Translations under genes and position numbers: made by a program
In this document: positions 46,292 to 55,419 of the stretch, piece by piece
Position numbering within the stretch: position 1 is the stretch's first letter
Layout of the letters: each line of letters opens with the position of its first letter
From: Liminaster sp045576355
Lineage (GTDB): Bacteria; Bacteroidota; Bacteroidia; Bacteroidales; UBA3663
Assembly: GCA_045576355.1 (NCBI GenBank)
Contig: JAZNGG010000052.1
Span: 1 to 64,000 of the forward strand
Length of the DNA stretch: 64,000 nt
Direction of reading: 5' to 3'
Notes under the pieces: model-generated
Databases searched by the model: none
What the model was told of the DNA's origin: nothing
What the model saw: only the letters and a program-made list of their open reading frames with translations

Positions 46292-46837
46292 CTACTCAAT
46301 TATGCGTGTATCACTTTCTGTATCAATAATATTTAAGTAATCTTTCACAGAGTCTTGTAATTGAGCTGCAACACCTCCTATGTCATCTACATACCACTCG
46401 CTTTCACCTTGTGACAAGATAAGTGTTATTTCTTTATATTCTCTTCCTAACTTTGGATCGTCTTCATTCAAGTAGGAAAGTGCGACAAGGACCGATGCCG
46501 TATGACTATTGATTGTCTTTGCCTCTACCATTTTCCATTGAAGCCCTATGGGTTCTTTTTTACTTTGCGACCAAATATTATAATTGATCAAAAGAGGACA
46601 TCCCTCTTTTTCTGCACGTAATGAGTCTGCTTTTAAAACATTTTTAAACGAATTACTTAAATAAATACTTCCATCTCCATGACGATCCAAGACTGATTCG
46701 TACATCATCTGTACACGTGCCTTTAACAATCTCTCTACCTCGATTTTAGGCTGAGCATCGTTGTTTGATTTTTTAGTACATGAAGAGAAATAAAAAAGAG
46801 TAAACGCAATCGCTAAAATAGTCTGAATAAATTTCAT
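46292..46837 (-). CDS. lipoprotein, DUF3828-like, unknown function
   Basis: This 181-residue protein has a lipoprotein signal: MKFIQTILAIAFTLFYFSSC, with the lipid-carrying Cys in FSSC. The mature part reads VERLLKARVQMMYESVLDR, LSNSFKNVLKADSLRAEKEG and WSQSKKEPIGLQWKMVEAKTI, then GESEWYVDDIGG near the end. The layout resembles small periplasmic lipoproteins of the DUF3828 type. It lies 24 nt after the recG stop and is probably cotranscribed with it. Function unknown. Confidence 0.75.
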   Translation of the reverse strand: MKFIQTILAIAFTLFYFSSCTKKSNNDAQPKIEVERLLKARVQMMYESVLDRHGDGSIYLSNSFKNVLKADSLRAEKEGCPLLINYNIWSQSKKEPIGLQWKMVEAKTINSHTASVLVALSYLNEDDPKLGREYKEITLILSQGESEWYVDDIGGVAAQLQDSVKDYLNIIDTESDTRIIE

Positions 46838-46861
46838 AGCTTAATACTGTTTTTATCTACG

Positions 46862-48961
46862 TCAACTGATACGACTCCAATCCACTTTTTTTGCAAAAAG
46901 CTTTTGCAATCGTTTTCTTAATATATTATTATGAGGCGCCTCCAACAGAGAGTCCTGGTTTATGATTTCTATAGCAAGTTCTCTTGCCCGTTGCAAAATT
47001 TGTCCATCTTTAGCCAAATTGGCTATATGCAAGTCAAATGCCAATCCGCTTTGTTGTGTTCCCTCGAGGTCTCCGGGGCCTCTCATTTTCAAGTCTGCTT
47101 CAGCTATTTCAAACCCATCCGTTGTGCTGCACATAATATCCATACGTCTTCGAGAGTCATCAGATAGTTTATAGTCTGTCACCAAGATACAATAGCTTTG
47201 TTCAGCACCACGCCCTACCCTTCCACGCAATTGGTGGAGCTGAGAAAGGCCAAATCGTTCGGCACTCTCAATAATCATAACCGAAGCATTAGGCACATTA
47301 ACACCGACCTCTATCACCGTAGTAGCCACCATGATCTGCGCTTTATTGGCGACAAACTCCTGCATAGCAGCCTCTTTTTCTTTTGGTTTCATCTTACCAT
47401 GCACCATGACAACTCGATACTCATCGGCAAATGCCTCCTGCATGTTTTTGAGTCCCTCCTCTACATTTTTGTAAGATAGTTTATCATTTTCTTCGATCAA
47501 TGGAAACACCACATATATTTGATGCCCCAACGCGAGCTGTGTCCGCATAGCCTTTATCAGTCCCTCACGTTGCTTGTCAAAGCGATGCACGGTCATTATA
47601 GGTTTTCTTCCCGGAGGGAGTTCATCTATCACTGACACGTCCAGATCACCATAGACCGTCATCGCCAATGTACGAGGGATCGGCGTAGCTGTCATCACTA
47701 AAACGTGAGGAGGACGGATATTCTTTTGCCAAAGCAACGAACGCTGTTTGACTCCAAAGCGATGCTGCTCATCTATAATCACCATCCCTAAATTTTTAAA
47801 CTTCACATCGGGTTCGATGAGCGCATGGGTACCGATAAGGATGTGTAGCGTACCATCCTGCAACATCTGATGAATCTTTTCCCGATCACTTTTACGGGTA
47901 GATCCGGTGAGCAAGGCACAGTTAAGTCCGATGACAGTCAGAGACTCCACGAGATTATCATAATGCTGGGCGGCTAAAATTTCTGTCGGTGCCATCATGC
48001 ACGCCTGAAAGCCATTATCGACTGCCATCAGCATCGTCATCAGTGCCACCAGCGTCTTCCCACTTCCGACATCTCCCTGCAACAATCTATTCATCTGCCT
48101 GCCGCTCCCGACATCACTGCGTATTTCTTTAATAACACGTTTTTGCGCACCGGTCAATTCAAATGGGAGGCAGTGATTATAATAGTTATTAAAATAATCA
48201 CCAATCTTTGAAAACTTGAAACCCTCCATAGCCAATTGTCGCATCTTGAAACTGCGGATCAAATAAAGTTGCAAATAAAAGAGTTCTTCAAATTTTAGCC
48301 TTAATTGAGCTTTTCTCAGATTATCCGGACTCGCAGGGAAATGTATCTGTCGAATGGCTTGATTGTAACCCATCAACCCCATTCGCTCAACAATATATGC
48401 AGGTAATGTTTCGGGGAATGGGCTTAAATTGCGCTTAAAATAGGCAAGAATGATTTTCTGCAAAGCACGCGAATTAAGGAAAGCTCGCTTCATCTTATCG
48501 GTGGTATTATACATCCCCACCAATCCATATGCAGCATCATCCTCTCTCTCTTGAGTCATCGTTTCCAACTCCGGATGAGCAATATTAATTGTCGATTGAA
48601 ATGCTGTCGGCTTACCAAACAACAAATACTCGCGTCCTTTATCGACACTATTGAGGACATATTTAAGGCCTTTAAACCACACACATTCGATGATGCCGGT
48701 ATCATCCTTAAATTTACCTACCAGTCTTTTTCCTTTGCCCGTGCCAACCTCTTCGAAAGAGATAAAACAACCCTGCAATAGCAGATAAGGCATACTGCCA
48801 TCTATTTCGCTGATCTTATATATCCTGGATTTATCCACATAGCGATATGGGAAATAATTGAGCAACTCTTCCGCAGACTGAATTTTCAGTTCGGAAGTGA
48901 GTAGTTCCGCTTTCTTGGGACCTACTCCGGGAAGAAATTGCAAATCATTGATTTCCGCCAT
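46862..48961 (-). CDS. recG: ATP-dependent DNA helicase RecG
   Basis: This 699-residue helicase remodels stalled forks and Holliday junctions. Order: an N-terminal wedge (LQFLPGVGPKKAELLTSELKIQSAEELLNYFPYRYVDKS), the OB fold, then two RecA-like lobes. Walker A is LQGDVGSGKTLVAL, the DEAD-like box is DEQHRFGV, motif III is VMTATPIPRTL, and the later motifs are VATTVIEVGVNVPNAS and QLHQLRGRVGRG. Length is normal. It begins a short unit with the lipoprotein gene, divergent in function but transcribed together. Confidence 0.97.
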   Translation of the reverse strand: MAEINDLQFLPGVGPKKAELLTSELKIQSAEELLNYFPYRYVDKSRIYKISEIDGSMPYLLLQGCFISFEEVGTGKGKRLVGKFKDDTGIIECVWFKGLKYVLNSVDKGREYLLFGKPTAFQSTINIAHPELETMTQEREDDAAYGLVGMYNTTDKMKRAFLNSRALQKIILAYFKRNLSPFPETLPAYIVERMGLMGYNQAIRQIHFPASPDNLRKAQLRLKFEELFYLQLYLIRSFKMRQLAMEGFKFSKIGDYFNNYYNHCLPFELTGAQKRVIKEIRSDVGSGRQMNRLLQGDVGSGKTLVALMTMLMAVDNGFQACMMAPTEILAAQHYDNLVESLTVIGLNCALLTGSTRKSDREKIHQMLQDGTLHILIGTHALIEPDVKFKNLGMVIIDEQHRFGVKQRSLLWQKNIRPPHVLVMTATPIPRTLAMTVYGDLDVSVIDELPPGRKPIMTVHRFDKQREGLIKAMRTQLALGHQIYVVFPLIEENDKLSYKNVEEGLKNMQEAFADEYRVVMVHGKMKPKEKEAAMQEFVANKAQIMVATTVIEVGVNVPNASVMIIESAERFGLSQLHQLRGRVGRGAEQSYCILVTDYKLSDDSRRRMDIMCSTTDGFEIAEADLKMRGPGDLEGTQQSGLAFDLHIANLAKDGQILQRARELAIEIINQDSLLEAPHNNILRKRLQKLFAKKVDWSRIS

Positions 48962-49042
48962 GGTAACTATCTAAGGATATAAATTTCTTAAGTTAAAAAG
49001 ATACAGCAAAACGATGCCTGCCTTAACTCATTATAAAGCCTC

Positions 49043-50500
49043 TTATACTTTTAGCTCCTTATCTGTTATAACAAATTGCCCTTTCAGATGACGAACCAGC
49101 ACTATAGCAGCAAGCATGAGTGAAAAAGCGACTCCAAACAGGATACCCCACAAATAATCCATCGAGAACCCTTCAGGTGCTACCAGGATGTAGCTTGTGC
49201 AAACCACAGTCATAAAAATGGCAGGCAGATAAGTGACCCACCATGTGCGATGATTACGCATCAGATAGATCGTAATCGCCCATAGAGTGAAAACAGAGAG
49301 TGTCTGATTACACCAGGCAAAGTAACGCCAAAGGATATTAAATCCATCCTTATCGCCGATGCTCCAAATCAATATAAGAGCTGTGATAACAAACATAGGA
49401 ATAGAGATAGCAAGCCGCTTCTTAATGCTTTTCTGATCCACATGCAAGAAATCAGCCACAATCAAACGCCCCGAACGCAGCGCAGTGTCACCACTCGTAA
49501 TCGGGGCTACGGCTATACCAATAATCGCCAACAGGCCACCAATGGTCCCCAACCAATTTTCAGACACCAACGTAGCCACACGAGCCCCGGAGTAAACCTT
49601 GCCGGCTTCATCGACCACACCGTTTTCGCTAAAGAAGCAAGTTGCTGCCGCTGCCCATATCAGCGCTACAATGCCTTCGGTAACCATTGCGCCATAAAAA
49701 CAAGGACGACCATATTTCTCATTTTTCAAGCATCGAGCCATCAGTGGAGACTGTGTGGCATGAAATCCGCTTATCGCACCACAAGCGATGGAGATAAACA
49801 TCATCGGAAATATCGGATTGGTCTCATATTTAATACCCAATATCGGCTCATGCCAAAACTCGGGTAGAGAAGGACGATTTATCAACAGATAGCCTAAGAT
49901 ACCGATGGCCATAAATAGCAGACAGGCGGCAAAAATCGGATACACCTTACCGATGATTTTATCTATCGGAAGCAACGTAGCCAAGATGTAATATGCAAAA
50001 ATCACCACCAGCCACACATATTCATTACACCATTCGGGTGTCCATGCTGCAAGCAACTCAGCCGGACCGGAAACAAAAACGGCACCCACTAAGACCATCA
50101 GAATGATGGTAAAAATGCTCATAATAGTTTTCATATTTTTACCCAAATACCGCCCGATCAACTCCGGAAGGCTCTCACCTCCATTACGCATTGAAATCAT
50201 GGCTGCAAGGTAGTCATGTACAGCTCCGGCAAAAATAGTACCGAGGACAATCCACAGATAAGAGGCCGTCCCGAATTTGGCTCCCATAATAGCACCAAAG
50301 ATAGGCCCCAACCCGGCAATGTTAAGAAATTGTACCATAAAAATTTTCCATGTCGGCATGGGAATATAATCTACTCCATCCTGCATCGTATAGCATGGCA
50401 CAGGTCGATTACTATCCGGGCTGAAAATCTTTGTAATAAATTTCCCATATAGGAAATAACCGGCCACCAAAGCCACCAAAGCTATCAAGAAACTATACAT
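49043..50500 (-). CDS. cstA: carbon starvation protein CstA family transporter
   Basis: This 485-residue protein has about 12-13 membrane helices. The family block GYFLYGKFITKIFSPDSNRPVPCYTMQDGVDYIPMPTWKIFMVQFLNIAGLGPIFGAIMGA is intact near the N-terminus and GFHATQSPLMARCLKNEKYGR is in the middle. It is the short Bacteroidota form. CstA proteins import peptides, and in some bacteria pyruvate, under carbon limitation. Either substrate would suit this organism, with DPP IV and PFOR in the same window. A promoter -7 box (TACTTTTG) lies at 50576. Confidence 0.93.
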   Translation of the reverse strand: MYSFLIALVALVAGYFLYGKFITKIFSPDSNRPVPCYTMQDGVDYIPMPTWKIFMVQFLNIAGLGPIFGAIMGAKFGTASYLWIVLGTIFAGAVHDYLAAMISMRNGGESLPELIGRYLGKNMKTIMSIFTIILMVLVGAVFVSGPAELLAAWTPEWCNEYVWLVVIFAYYILATLLPIDKIIGKVYPIFAACLLFMAIGILGYLLINRPSLPEFWHEPILGIKYETNPIFPMMFISIACGAISGFHATQSPLMARCLKNEKYGRPCFYGAMVTEGIVALIWAAAATCFFSENGVVDEAGKVYSGARVATLVSENWLGTIGGLLAIIGIAVAPITSGDTALRSGRLIVADFLHVDQKSIKKRLAISIPMFVITALILIWSIGDKDGFNILWRYFAWCNQTLSVFTLWAITIYLMRNHRTWWVTYLPAIFMTVVCTSYILVAPEGFSMDYLWGILFGVAFSLMLAAIVLVRHLKGQFVITDKELKV

Positions 50501-50575
50501 AAGTTAAGTATTTTTAATTTGTCATCAATCTGATCTAACACTTCCTCTGGGTAACTCCCTCTATGTTTAGACGTA

Positions 50576-50583
50576 CAAAAGTA
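50576..50583 (-). promoter_or_regulatory. promoter -7 box of cstA
   Basis: TACTTTTG matches TAnnTTTG and lies 76 nt before the start at 50500. No clear -33 box. Confidence 0.4.
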
Positions 50584-50653
50584 ATAAAAATATTGCCACG
50601 ATAGACGATGAAATCATGAAAATATCGAGAAATAGAAAAAAATCTAAAAAAAA

Positions 50654-50685
50654 GTTGGACAGATTAACTAAAATCACTACTTTTG
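50654..50685 (+). promoter_or_regulatory. ferredoxin gene promoter
   Basis: GTTG (50654-50657) precedes TACTTTTG (50678-50685) by 20 nt, a good Bacteroidetes promoter. The leader is about 70 nt. Confidence 0.6.
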
Positions 50686-50763
50686 CACATACTTATCGAT
50701 ACTCCTCATTGTGGAGTTCGAGACAATTAGTACTAATTCAAAACTTTTTAAAATCTTATTTTT

Positions 50764-50934
50764 ATGGCACGCGTAATTAAAGCTGACTTGTGTGTAGCAT
50801 GTGGTTCATGCATCGGTGAATGTCCGGTTGAGGCTATCAGCGAAGGTGATGTTTACACTATTGACGCTGATGCATGTATCGACTGTGGTGCATGTGAGGC
50901 ATCTTGTCCTAACGAAGCTATCGTTGAGGCATAA
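50764..50934 (+). CDS. 2[4Fe-4S] ferredoxin
   Basis: This 56-residue protein carries electrons between oxidoreductases. It has two classic cluster motifs, CVACGSCIGEC followed by PVEAI, and CIDCGACEASC followed by PNEAI, the full eight cysteines. The size is that of clostridial-type ferredoxins. It starts MARVIKADLCV. Its own promoter and terminator show it is a single-gene unit, the pattern of a strongly expressed gene. It is the natural acceptor for PFOR, also in this window. Confidence 0.97.
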   Translation: MARVIKADLCVACGSCIGECPVEAISEGDVYTIDADACIDCGACEASCPNEAIVEA

Positions 50935-50958
50935 AAGCTCCGTGAAAAATTAGAAAAA

Positions 50959-50988
50959 GAAAGGATATGTCCAGCGACATATCCTTTC
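50959..50988 (+). terminator. ferredoxin terminator
   Basis: A perfect 13-bp stem (50959-50971 with 50976-50988) with a 4-nt loop is followed by TTATTTTATT, 25 nt after the stop. Confidence 0.85.
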
Positions 50989-51019
50989 TTATTTTATTAT
51001 TGATTGGGGTACAAAACTC

Positions 51020-51315
51020 ATGATAACTGATCAAGGAGCCTACTGCGGGCTTGGGGCTGCGCCTTTTTGGTTGAGAGGTTGAAAGGGTTGAGGGGTTATT
51101 CCCGTTGGTCATGAGCTTCGCGGGTTGAAGGGAAAAAATAAACTACTAAACCTCTAAACTTCTAAACCAAACATGATGAAATAATAAACTTCTAAACTTT
51201 TAAACTTCTAAACCAAACAAGGGGCTTCGTCCCGCTATGGCTGATGGCGATGGCGATGGCTTTGCTCTGTTATCTGTTATCTGTACTCTGTTCTCTCAGT
51301 TGAGGGGTTATTCCC
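51020..51315. repeat. GC-rich modular spacer repeat, copy 1
   Basis: The gap after the ferredoxin holds no gene but several short modules that recur elsewhere in the window: GGGGCTGCGCC, TTGAGGGGTTATTCCC, GTCATGAGCTTCGCGGG, tandem AACTTCTAAACTTTTAAA, and GGGGCTTCGTCCC followed by GCTATGGCTGATGGCGATGG. The last 50-bp block (about 51219-51270) reappears nearly unchanged in reverse at 53785-53840. Several modules are small palindromes. Confidence 0.75.
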
Positions 51316-52467
51316 CTACAATACCCCCTTTGACGAGGGCAATGAGAGGCGATTCATATCCCGATGGAGAGCCATTCTCAGAGCGCGAGCCAGTGCCTTA
51401 AAGATGGCCTCTATCTTATGATGATCATTGCTCCCCTCTGCCTTAACATTAAGATTGATGCGGGCGGCATCTGCGAAGCTCTTAAAAAAGTGGAAAAACA
51501 TCTCCGTCGGCACATCTCCCACTCGTTCACGATTAAAATTCACATCCCACACCAGCCATGAGCGTCCACCGAAGTCTAAAGCCACTTGTGCCAGGCAGTC
51601 ATCCATAGGGAGGACAAACCCATAGCGATTGATGCCTAGTTTGTTGCCCACAGCCTGAGCCAACGTTTCGCCTAAGACAATAGCCGTATCCTCGATGGTG
51701 TGATGTTCGTCCACATGCAAGTCACCCTTAACCATAATCTCAACATCCATCCCTCCGTGTGTGGCCAGCTGATGGAGCATGTGATCAAAAAAGTGCAAAC
51801 CGGTGTTTATCTCTGCATGACCACGACCATCCAAATTGAGAGACACTTTGACCTGAGTCTCCGTAGTCCGACGCTCGATCGTAGCATGTCTCCCTCCAGC
51901 GATGAGAAATAGTGCAATTTCATTCCAGTCATCGGTTATCAATGCGCAACACTCTTTATAATCCTCCTCCATATCGTCTATCAGTGGGCTGTCTTTAGGC
52001 TGTAAGAGAATAGCTTTGCACCCCAGATTATAAGCTAGGATAACATCGGTCAGTCGGTCACCAATGACATATGAAGAGGGCAAGTCATACAAGTCGTTAT
52101 CCAAATATTGCGTCAGCATCCCGATGCCGGGCTTTCGGGTCGGTGCTCCCTCTTCAGGGAATGTTCTGTCGATATGTATCGCGTCAAAGGTGACCCCCTC
52201 TCCCTCCAGTGTCCTTAAGATCAAGTCTTGGATCAGGACAAAACGCTCTTCCGGATACGCCTCTGTCCCCAGTCCATCCTGATTGGAGACCATTACAAAC
52301 GCATAGTCGCTCTGTCGGCTGATTTTGGACAATGCCCCTATTGCGCCGGGGATAAAACGAAGTTGATCGAATGTGTCGATCTGAAATGTAATGGGCGGTT
52401 CGACAACAATCGTGCCATCTCGGTCGAGAAAAAGCAGCGGTTGTTTTTTGTTAGTATCTTGTTTCAT
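51316..52467 (-). CDS. hisB: histidinol-phosphatase / imidazoleglycerol-phosphate dehydratase
   Basis: This 383-residue bifunctional enzyme catalyses two steps of histidine synthesis. The first ~165 residues are a HAD phosphatase (LFLDRDGTIVVEPP, VSNQDGLGTEAYPEE, IGDRLTDVILAYNLG). The rest is the dehydratase with metal-binding motifs HFFDHMLHQLATHGG, DEHHTIEDTAIVLGE and SNDHHKIEAIFKALARALR, ending SSKGVL. The gene is the last of hisGDCB. Its stop abuts a GC-rich spacer repeat whose AGGGG/CCCCT hairpin (51303-51317) may help end the transcript. Confidence 0.97.
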   Translation of the reverse strand: MKQDTNKKQPLLFLDRDGTIVVEPPITFQIDTFDQLRFIPGAIGALSKISRQSDYAFVMVSNQDGLGTEAYPEERFVLIQDLILRTLEGEGVTFDAIHIDRTFPEEGAPTRKPGIGMLTQYLDNDLYDLPSSYVIGDRLTDVILAYNLGCKAILLQPKDSPLIDDMEEDYKECCALITDDWNEIALFLIAGGRHATIERRTTETQVKVSLNLDGRGHAEINTGLHFFDHMLHQLATHGGMDVEIMVKGDLHVDEHHTIEDTAIVLGETLAQAVGNKLGINRYGFVLPMDDCLAQVALDFGGRSWLVWDVNFNRERVGDVPTEMFFHFFKSFADAARINLNVKAEGSNDHHKIEAIFKALARALRMALHRDMNRLSLPSSKGVL

Positions 52468-52567
52468 AATTAGTTAAAGGGTTGAACGGTAAGGAATTGA
52501 AGTCCTTGATAATAGAAAATGAAAAGGAGAAAACTTTTGTGTACAGTCACGACCGACGATACAGCTT

Positions 52568-53641
52568 CTAAAACGACGCAGCCATTGCCATCAATGTCTC
52601 ATTTTCGGCAGGCGTACCTATAGTTATTCGCAGACATCCGTGACACAGGGTCACTTGATTTCTATTCCTCACGATAATGCCTTTACGGCACAAATAGTTA
52701 TAGACCAAATCGGCATCTTTCACCTTAACCAGTAAGAAATTGGCCTCTGAGGGATAAACCTTCAGCACCCAAGGCAACGAGCATAGGTCACGAGCCAATT
52801 TCTCTCTCTCGCTGATTATCTCTGTGATGTTTTGATTTACCTTGTCTGTGTTGTCCAATGCCAGGACTGCTTCCTTTTGAGTCAAGACAGAGACATTATA
52901 AGGATACTTCACCCGATTAAAGAGGCTGATAATGTTTTCGGCGGCAAAAGCCATACCAAGACGCAGCCCTGCCAGTCCCCAAGCCTTGGAGAATGTCTGC
53001 AAGACTATCAGATTGGGGAACTTGTCCAACAGTGTAACCCACGAGTGACACTGAGCCACGGCAGTCGTAGATGCTGATGCCAAAGCAAAATCGATATAGG
53101 CTTCATCCACCACGACGACACCTTGCGTAAAAGTCTCTAACAGCTCCTGCATCAGGTCTGCAGAAAGCAGATTGCCGGTGGGGTTATTAGGCGAACAAAG
53201 CCATATGACCTTTGTGTTGGCATCCATCACAGACCTTAGAGCATCGAGATCCAATGCGAAATCTTCTTCTCTCAGCATAACACTGCGATATGCAACATCG
53301 TTCACCTCTGCTGCCACCTGATACATCCCATAGGTAGGAGCCGGAGCAACAACATTGTCCACACCCGGACGGCAGAAGACTCTATATATCAAGTCAATGG
53401 CTTCATCACTGCCGTTACCCAAAAAAATCTGCTCCTCTTTGACCCCTTTGATGGCAGCCAATCGGCTTTTTACCTTACTCTGCAAAGGGTCGGGATAGCG
53501 ATTTACCCCGGAGTCATAAGGATTCTCATTGGCATCAAGATAGACCGATGCCACTCCTGTAAACTCATTACGAGCACACGAATATGGTGTCAGAGACAAG
53601 ATATTGGGTCGAACAATCGAAGCTAATTCAAAAGATTTCAT
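52568..53641 (-). CDS. hisC: histidinol-phosphate aminotransferase
   Basis: This 357-residue PLP enzyme makes histidinol phosphate. Family marks: LDANENPYDSGVNRYPDPLQ, IFLGNGSDEAIDLIYR, APAPTYGMYQVAAEV, LCSPNNPTGNLL, VVVDEAYIDFA and the PLP-lysine motif TFSKAWGLAGLRLGMAFA. The C-terminal CLRITIGTPAENETLM holds the substrate-binding arginine. Length is normal. It lies 100 nt before hisB. A 470-bp repeat-rich gap without genes separates it from hisD, unusually long for a his operon. Confidence 0.97.
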   Translation of the reverse strand: MKSFELASIVRPNILSLTPYSCARNEFTGVASVYLDANENPYDSGVNRYPDPLQSKVKSRLAAIKGVKEEQIFLGNGSDEAIDLIYRVFCRPGVDNVVAPAPTYGMYQVAAEVNDVAYRSVMLREEDFALDLDALRSVMDANTKVIWLCSPNNPTGNLLSADLMQELLETFTQGVVVVDEAYIDFALASASTTAVAQCHSWVTLLDKFPNLIVLQTFSKAWGLAGLRLGMAFAAENIISLFNRVKYPYNVSVLTQKEAVLALDNTDKVNQNITEIISEREKLARDLCSLPWVLKVYPSEANFLLVKVKDADLVYNYLCRKGIIVRNRNQVTLCHGCLRITIGTPAENETLMAMAASF

Positions 53642-54111
53642 AAGTCATTTCTGTTTATTTATATGGTTGAAGGGGTGAAGGGAAAGAGTACAGAGTACAG
53701 AGAACAGAGTACAGAGAACAGAGTACAGAGAACAGAGTACAGAGAACAGAGTACAGAGAACAGAGTACAGAGAACAGAGAACAGAGAACAGAGAACAGAG
53801 CAAAGCCATCGCCATCGCCATCAGCCATAGCGGGACGAAGTCCCCATGCCATCGCCATCAGCCTGTTTGGTTTAGAAGTTTAGAAGTTTATTTTTCAACC
53901 CCTTGTTCGGTTTAGAAGTTTAAAAGTTTAGAAGTTTATTATTTCAACCAATAAACCCTTCAGCACGCGAAGCCCACGACCAAAGGGAGTAACCCCTAAA
54001 CCTCTCAACCAAAAGGGCGCAGCCCCAAAGCCATCGCCATCTCCATAGCGGACGAAGTCCATGAGCCATCGCCATAGCCATCGCCATCGCAGGGCGCAGC
54101 CCTTCAACCCC
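53642..54111. repeat. GC-rich modular spacer repeat between hisD and hisC, copy 2
   Basis: The 470-bp gap is made almost wholly of repeats. 53685-53800 is a tandem array of 7-bp units, ACAGAGT and ACAGAGA, alternating as a 14-bp period. Then come CCATCGCCATCGCCATCAGC runs, GGGACGAAGTCCCC, TTTAGAAGTTTAGAAGTTTA stretches, CGCGAAGCCCACGACCAAAG, GGGCGCAGCCC and CAACCCCTCA runs that reach the hisD stop. A 67-residue ORF across the tandem array is a by-product of the repeat. Confidence 0.85.
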
Positions 54112-55389
54112 TCACCCCCTCAGTCTCAAAGTCACTGCCTGTCGGTGCGCATCGAGTTTCTCGGCATCAGCCATTGTCTCTATCGCACTCCCCAGCTGAG
54201 AAAGCCCCGCCTTACTGAGCTCCTGAAACGTAATCTTACGCTGGAAACTATCCAAATTGACACCGCTATATGCTTTGGCATATCCGTTGGTCGGCAACGT
54301 GTGGTTAGTGCCCGAGGCATAATCTCCGGCGCTCTCCGGGCTGTAAGGACCTAAAAAGACCGACCCTGCATTGCGCACCATCGCTGCCAACTCATGGTAG
54401 TTTTGTGTCTCTATAATCAGGTGTTCTGGAGCATACTCATTGACCAACTGCATAAGTTCCTCGTCATCGCGTAAGATGACGATTCGACTATGCTCCAATG
54501 CTTTAACTGCCAAATGCTGGCGCGACAAGCGCGACAACTGTTCGTTGAGACAAGTCTGAAAACGCTGGGCAAAATCCTCAGACTTCGTAAACAGCAGTGC
54601 TTGCGAGTCAGCCCCATGCTCTGCCTGCGACAGGAAGTCGGCAGCGGCATAAACAGGATTGGTCGTGTCATCTGCGATCACAGCGACCTCACTCGGACCT
54701 GCGGGCATATCGATAGCTACATCTCTCAGCGACACGAGTTGTTTAGCCATCTGGACATACTGATTGCCGGGACCAAAAATCTTATACACCTTCGGGACGC
54801 TCTCCGTGCCATATGCCATAGCTCCGATGGCCTGCACACCACCACACTTAAAGACGGCTGTCACACCGGACATCTGTGCTGCATACAAGATAGCAGGATG
54901 TACCCTCCCATCCGGTCTTGGAGGAGTGCAGAGGACCACCTCTCGACACTCGGCGATGCGGGCAGGGATGGCGAGCATCAGCACCGTCGAAAACAATGGT
55001 GCCGTACCTCCGGGAACATAAAGCCCCACCTTGTCGATGCCGACAGCCTTCTGCCAGCAGAGCACACCCGATGCGGTCTCCACCTTGGCAAACACCTGTT
55101 TTTGCGACAGATGAAACCTATAGATATTCTGATAAGCCACACCGATCGCGTTTTTCAGATCGTCTGACAACAGACTTTCAGCCTCGGCAAACTCCTCTGG
55201 GGTCACCCGTAGGGATGCCAAGCGGACCTTGTCAAATCGCTCCTCCATGGCTATGACAGCCACATCGCCTTGCCCCTTGACTGTGTTTAGGATGTCTGAT
55301 ACAGCACTGCTCAATGCGGCCGTATCCATTGTCTTTCGACTAATTATCTCATCCCATACTGTTCGTGAAGGATATTTATATACTTTCAT
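54112..55389 (-). CDS. hisD: histidinol dehydrogenase
   Basis: This 425-residue enzyme performs the last two oxidations of histidine synthesis with NAD and Zn2+. Recognised blocks are VGLYVPGGTAPLFSTVLMLAIPARIA, GVQAIGAMAYGTESVPKVYKIFGPGNQYVQMAKQLV, DMPAGPSEVAVIADDTTNPVYAAADFLSQAEHGADSQALL, which holds zinc-site residues, and EYAPEHLIIET. SGTNHTLPTNGYAKAYSGV lies near the end. The stop codon itself sits at the start of the repeat-rich gap. It starts 30 nt after the hisG stop. Confidence 0.97.
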   Translation of the reverse strand: MKVYKYPSRTVWDEIISRKTMDTAALSSAVSDILNTVKGQGDVAVIAMEERFDKVRLASLRVTPEEFAEAESLLSDDLKNAIGVAYQNIYRFHLSQKQVFAKVETASGVLCWQKAVGIDKVGLYVPGGTAPLFSTVLMLAIPARIAECREVVLCTPPRPDGRVHPAILYAAQMSGVTAVFKCGGVQAIGAMAYGTESVPKVYKIFGPGNQYVQMAKQLVSLRDVAIDMPAGPSEVAVIADDTTNPVYAAADFLSQAEHGADSQALLFTKSEDFAQRFQTCLNEQLSRLSRQHLAVKALEHSRIVILRDDEELMQLVNEYAPEHLIIETQNYHELAAMVRNAGSVFLGPYSPESAGDYASGTNHTLPTNGYAKAYSGVNLDSFQRKITFQELSKAGLSQLGSAIETMADAEKLDAHRQAVTLRLRG

Positions 55390-55419
55390 TCTTATTACAA
55401 TCTAACCAGTCTTTACGCT

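Noticed and set aside
53655..53858. 67-aa ORF with LCSLYSVLCTLFSV repeats
   Set aside because: It is only the translation of the 14-bp tandem repeat and neighbouring spacer modules.
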